Part shown: in pieces, positions 60,551-64,000 of the stretch
Layout: every line of letters begins with the position of its first letter
Numbering within the stretch: position 1 is the stretch's first letter
DNA from: Ga0077530 sp046293075
GTDB lineage: Bacteria; Pseudomonadota; Alphaproteobacteria; Rhizobiales; Hyphomicrobiaceae
DNA length: 64,000 nt
Direction of reading: 5' to 3'
Assembly: GCA_046293075.1 (NCBI GenBank)
Contig: JBKBPL010000013.1
Coordinates: forward strand, 1 to 64,000
The notes under the pieces: model-generated
Database searches by the model: none
Told to the model about the DNA's origin: nothing
What the model saw: only the letters and a program-made list of their open reading frames with translations
Program-made: the position numbers and the translations under genes

Positions 60551-60826
60551 ATGCGCCTCCGATGCCCCTACTGCGGCGAGCGATCGAACGACGAGTTCAC
60601 CGTGCTCGGTGATGCCGACGCGCTCCGCGCACGCCCCCGCGAGGGAGACCCCGCAGCGTTCTTCGCGTACGCCTACCTGCGAGCCAATCCGGCCGGTCAG
60701 CACCGCGAGCTGTGGTACCACGCCGCAGGCTGCCGGCGTTGGCTCGTCGTGACGCGCGACACGCGCACGCACGAGATTGCGGACGTGAGTTTCGCCAGCG
60801 GTCGCGGTGCCGGAGACGCCGCATGA
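60551..60826 (+). CDS. soxD: Sarcosine oxidase subunit delta
   Basis: SoxD is a small zinc-binding subunit of heterotetrameric sarcosine oxidase. The 91-residue protein has zinc-ligand candidates C5 and C8 (CPYCGER), H57 and C61 (LWYHAAGCRRW). Its length is typical. Its stop overlaps the soxA start (ATGA at 60,823-60,826). Confidence 0.95.
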   Translation: MRLRCPYCGERSNDEFTVLGDADALRARPREGDPAAFFAYAYLRANPAGQHRELWYHAAGCRRWLVVTRDTRTHEIADVSFASGRGAGDAA

Positions 60827-63801
60827 GCCCCGGGGGACGCTTGTCGACCGGCGGGCAAATCGACCGGACGCGGTCAATCGCGTTCCGCTTCGACGGGCGG
60901 ACCATGTCGGGCTTTGCGGGTGATACGCTCGCGTCGGCGCTGTTGGCCAACGGCGTCGGCCTCATTGGCCGTTCGTTCAAGTATCACCGCCCGCGCGGCA
61001 TCCTCTCGGCAGGCAGCGAGGAGCCGAACGCCCTTGTCGAACTCAGGACCGGCGCCCGGCGCGAACCCAACACGCGCGCCACCACCGTCGAGCTGTTCGA
61101 CGGGCTCGAGGCCCGGAGCCAGAACCGCTGGCCAAGCCTCGGCTTTGATCTCCTGGCGCTGAACGGCCTCGCGGGCGGTCTGATCTCGGCCGGCTTCTAC
61201 TACAAGACCTTCATGTGGCCGGCAGCCTTCTGGGAGAAGGTCTACGAGCCGCTCATCCGCCGCGCCGCAGGCCTCGGGCGCAGTGCTGGCGCCGAGGATC
61301 CCGACATCTACGAGAGGGCCCACGCGCATTGCGATGTGCTGGTCATTGGGGGTGGGCCTGCCGGCCTCATGGCGGCGCGGACGGCAGCCCGGAGCGGTGC
61401 CCGTGTGATCCTGGCCGATGAAGATTTCGCGCTTGGCGGGCGGCTCAATGCCGAGCGCTATGAGATCGACGGCGCGCCAGCGGGCCAATGGGCCACGACG
61501 GCAGCCACAGAACTCGCGTCACTGCCGAATGTCCGCGTCATGCGGCGCACGACCGTTTTCGGTGTCTACGATGGTGGCACCTATGCGGCCCTTGAGCGCG
61601 TCAACGACCACGTCGCCGTACCGCCGCCGTTCGCACCGCGCCAGCGCATGTGGCGGCTCTACGCGCGACGCGCGATCCTTGCCGCCGGCGCCCTTGAACG
61701 CCCCCTCGTCTTTGCGAATAACGACCGCCCCGGCATCATGCTCGCCGGGGCGGTGCGCAGTTACATCAATCGCTTTGCCGTAACGCCGGGCCAGCGCCTC
61801 GCCGTATTCACCACATGCGATGACGGCTGGCGGACGGCCGTGGATGCTGCCGCGGCGGGCATCAGTATCGAGGCGGTCATCGACAGCCGCGACGAGGTAT
61901 CGTCAACGCTCGGCACCGCGCTCGCCGAGGGCGGTGCGCGCATCTTTCGCGGCGCCGAGGTCATGCGCGCGTTCGGCTCCCGGGCGGTCCATGCCATCGA
62001 AGTGCGCGACGCTTCAGGACGCATCAGCACGGTTCCGTGCGATGCGCTCGCCATGTCCGGCGGCTGGTCGCCGATCACGCACCTCACGAGCCATCTCGGC
62101 GGCCGGCCAGTATGGAATGAAGGGCTCGCCGCCTTCGTGCCAGGCGCGCTGCCGCCGGGCATGAGCGTCGCAGGTGCGGCTCATGGCGTGATGTCTCTTG
62201 CAGCCTGTCTCGCGAGTGGTCGCGATGCCGGCGCGCGGGCCGTGGGTGAGCTTGGCCTGTCAGCGGGTACCACGTCGCTGCCCAGGGCCGAGGACGAGCC
62301 GGTCACGGTGCGGGCGCTCTGGCACATCGGCGGCGGCCGCGGGCCAGCGTTCGTCGATTTCCAGAACGACGTGACGGCGAAGGATTTCGGCCTCGCACAC
62401 CAAGAAGGCTACCGATCCGTCGAGCTTCTGAAGCGCTACACCACGCTCGGCATGGCGACCGACCAGGGCAAGACGTCCAATGTGAACGGCCTTGCCATCC
62501 TCGCTGCCGCGCGCGCCCAGCCGATTGCGGCCATCGGCACGACGCTCAACCGCCCACCCTACACCCCAGTCGCCATTGGCGCTCTCGCTGGACATCATCG
62601 CGGCAAGGATTTTCGCCCGACGCGGCTTTCGCCGCTGCATGAGTGGGCAAAAGCACAGGGCGCCTTCTTCATCGAATCGGGCGCGTGGCTGCGCGCCTCG
62701 TGGTTCCCGCGTCCCGGCGAAAGCGACTGGCTTGAGAGCGCGACACGCGAAGTACGCGCCGTGCGCTCCGCCGTAGGCCTCACCGATGTCTCGACACTCG
62801 GCAAGATCGACATCCAGGGCCCCGATGCCGCAACGCTGCTGGATCGCGTCTACTGCAATACTTTCTCGACGCTGGGCGTCGGCCGCGCCCGCTACGGCGT
62901 GATGCTGCGGGAGGACGGCTTCGTCCTGGACGACGGCACCACGTCGCGGCTCGCGCCCGATCATTTCATCATGACCACGACGACCGCCAATGCCCTCGGG
63001 ATCATGCGCCATCTGGAGTTCTGCCATCAGTGCCTGTGGCCGGATCTCGACGTGCAGATGGCGAGCATCTCCGAACAGTGGGCGCAGATGGCCATCGCGG
63101 GCCCGCGATCGCGCGACGTGCTCGTCCGCATCATCGATCGCCAGCACGACATCTCCAATGGCGCCTTTCCCTATATGACGGCGGGAGAGATCTCCATTCT
63201 CGGCGGAACGCGCGCGCGCCTCTTCCGCATCTCCTACTCGGGCGAGCTGGCCTACGAGCTGGCGGTGCCGGCCGGCGTCGGCAGTACCGTGCCAGCTGCC
63301 ATCATGGAAGCCGGCGCGGACCTCGGCATTCAGCCGTACGGCCTCGAAGCCATGGGCATCATGCGCATCGAGAAGGGGCACGTCGCCGGCAACGAGATCA
63401 ACGGCCAGACCACTGCACGCGATCTCGGGCTCGGGAAACTCATGTCAAAGCGCAAGGACTATATCGGCCGGGTGCTCGCCGAACGGCCGTCACTCGTGGC
63501 GCCGGACCGCTGGGGTCTTGTCGGATTGAAGCCCCTCGATCGGACGGCGCGCGTTCGCGCCGGCGCCCACCTGCTGCCGATCGGCGCGGCAGCGACCACA
63601 GCCAATGATCTCGGATACGTAACATCGGCAGCGTTCTCGCCCGTGCTCGGCCACTGGATCGGGCTCGGACTGATCGCAGAGGGACCGGCGCGGCACGGCG
63701 CGCGCGTGCGCCTCGTCGACCTGCTGCGCGGCAGTGATGTCGAGGCCGAGGTCTGCGATCCGGTCTTCTACGATCCCAAAGGGGAGCGCCTCCATGGCTG
63801 A
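60823..63801 (+). CDS. soxA: Sarcosine oxidase subunit alpha
   Basis: SoxA combines an NAD-binding/flavin-type domain and a folate-binding aminomethyltransferase-like domain. The 992-residue protein starts with a small domain (TMSGFAGDTLASALLANG, SFKYHRPRGI), has a dinucleotide motif CDVLVIGGGPAGLMAARTAARSGA at about residue 170, and a GcvT-like C-terminal half with VGLTDVSTLGKIDIQGPDAA and YSGELAYELAVPA. ATG 60,823 overlaps the soxD stop and begins the homology; the frame runs back to 60,712 through soxD in another phase. Its stop overlaps soxG. Confidence 0.96.
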   Translation: MSPGGRLSTGGQIDRTRSIAFRFDGRTMSGFAGDTLASALLANGVGLIGRSFKYHRPRGILSAGSEEPNALVELRTGARREPNTRATTVELFDGLEARSQNRWPSLGFDLLALNGLAGGLISAGFYYKTFMWPAAFWEKVYEPLIRRAAGLGRSAGAEDPDIYERAHAHCDVLVIGGGPAGLMAARTAARSGARVILADEDFALGGRLNAERYEIDGAPAGQWATTAATELASLPNVRVMRRTTVFGVYDGGTYAALERVNDHVAVPPPFAPRQRMWRLYARRAILAAGALERPLVFANNDRPGIMLAGAVRSYINRFAVTPGQRLAVFTTCDDGWRTAVDAAAAGISIEAVIDSRDEVSSTLGTALAEGGARIFRGAEVMRAFGSRAVHAIEVRDASGRISTVPCDALAMSGGWSPITHLTSHLGGRPVWNEGLAAFVPGALPPGMSVAGAAHGVMSLAACLASGRDAGARAVGELGLSAGTTSLPRAEDEPVTVRALWHIGGGRGPAFVDFQNDVTAKDFGLAHQEGYRSVELLKRYTTLGMATDQGKTSNVNGLAILAAARAQPIAAIGTTLNRPPYTPVAIGALAGHHRGKDFRPTRLSPLHEWAKAQGAFFIESGAWLRASWFPRPGESDWLESATREVRAVRSAVGLTDVSTLGKIDIQGPDAATLLDRVYCNTFSTLGVGRARYGVMLREDGFVLDDGTTSRLAPDHFIMTTTTANALGIMRHLEFCHQCLWPDLDVQMASISEQWAQMAIAGPRSRDVLVRIIDRQHDISNGAFPYMTAGEISILGGTRARLFRISYSGELAYELAVPAGVGSTVPAAIMEAGADLGIQPYGLEAMGIMRIEKGHVAGNEINGQTTARDLGLGKLMSKRKDYIGRVLAERPSLVAPDRWGLVGLKPLDRTARVRAGAHLLPIGAAATTANDLGYVTSAAFSPVLGHWIGLGLIAEGPARHGARVRLVDLLRGSDVEAEVCDPVFYDPKGERLHG

Positions 63802-64000
63802 TCGCGCCATAAGCAGCCGGTCGCCGCTGGCGGCGCTGGCGACCCCGGGGCGGCGCGGCGCGGCGATGCCCGATCCAGGCGTGCGCATCCGCGAAGTCAC
63901 GGATTTCGCCGCCATCGGTCTCACTGCACGACGCGGCAAGATCGGCGCGGTCACCGCGGTTCTCTCCCGCCATCTCGGCAGCCCGGTCGCCGATGGTGCA
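63794..64000 (+). CDS. soxG: Sarcosine oxidase subunit gamma, 3' end missing
   Basis: A frame opens with ATG 63,794, preceded by GGGGAG, overlapping the soxA stop by eight bases and running to the window end. The 69 visible residues (MADRAISSRSPLAALATPG then VRIREVTDFAAIGLTARRG) match the N-terminus expected of SoxG, the fourth subunit, and the operon order soxB-D-A-G is standard. The rest of the gene lies beyond the window. Confidence 0.8.
   Translation, partial: MADRAISSRSPLAALATPGRRGAAMPDPGVRIREVTDFAAIGLTARRGKIGAVTAVLSRHLGSPVADGA

Noticed and set aside
1..64000. tRNA or rRNA genes
   Set aside because: Reading the intergenic gaps showed no tRNA-like GTTCGAATC arm with matching cloverleaf stems and no rRNA segments; a covariance scan was not possible.

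Overview
The window is a high-GC chromosomal stretch from an alphaproteobacterium, most likely a Hyphomicrobiales (Rhizobiales)-type organism. The grounds are a Rhodobacter-style gene transfer agent (GTA) tail gene, a perfect CtrA box, a CIRCE-controlled groESL, an rpsF-rpsR-DUF2232-rplI operon, a mesaconyl-CoA hydratase, a soxBDAG operon, and clusters of MaoC, HpcH, molybdenum-hydroxylase and peptide-ABC genes. No rRNA, tRNA, CRISPR array, insertion sequence or obvious genomic island was seen. Codon use looks even throughout.

Layout. 1-4.4 kb: the last genes of a GTA structural cluster (multidomain baseplate protein, then a fused peptidase-muramidase-holin), convergent with glmU. 6.1-11.2 kb: a TetR regulator with its own palindromic operator, followed by an RND efflux pump (adaptor and pump, no outer-membrane partner). 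11.3-20.5 kb: mdoH with a coupled DUF2306 membrane protein, an MDR dehydrogenase, an MgtC/DUF4010 membrane protein, an aldo-keto reductase, a crotonase-nitronate monooxygenase pair and sucC. 20.6-28.4 kb: a SnoaL-like protein, two YafK-like L,D-transpeptidases (the upstream one behind a CtrA box), a TauE/SafE permease, an HpcH aldolase, an HNH protein, moaB, rnhB and a leaderless NMT1-like binding protein. 28.5-36.4 kb: an aminotransferase, groESL, the S6/S18/L9 operon and cfa. 36.4-43.6 kb: pckA, the queuosine pair (transporter and queF), SRPBCC and YbaK proteins, gatCA and mesaconyl-CoA hydratase.

43.7-56 kb is the most accessory-looking part. It has a structured intergenic region ahead of a coxMSL-type molybdenum hydroxylase operon and a MoaD/ThiS-like gene. 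On the opposite strand lies a dipeptide/oligopeptide-type ABC system with two near-identical binding-protein genes that share a 648-bp identical core. 56.2-64 kb: amiC, aat, a DUF2848 protein, and the sarcosine oxidase operon soxB-soxD-soxA-soxG, with soxG cut by the window end.

How the genes work together. Three themes recur. Envelope maintenance: glmU, mdoH, two L,D-transpeptidases, amiC, cfa, RND pump. C1/C2 and amine metabolism: sarcosine oxidase, mesaconyl-CoA hydratase, PEP carboxykinase, HpcH aldolase. Molybdenum enzymes: moaB, coxMSL, MoaD-like. I did not find a clearly undescribed multi-gene system. The best leads are the structured cox leader with its non-canonical active-site motif, the lysis-fusion gene with an internal holin start, and the gene-conversion signature in the tandem binding proteins.
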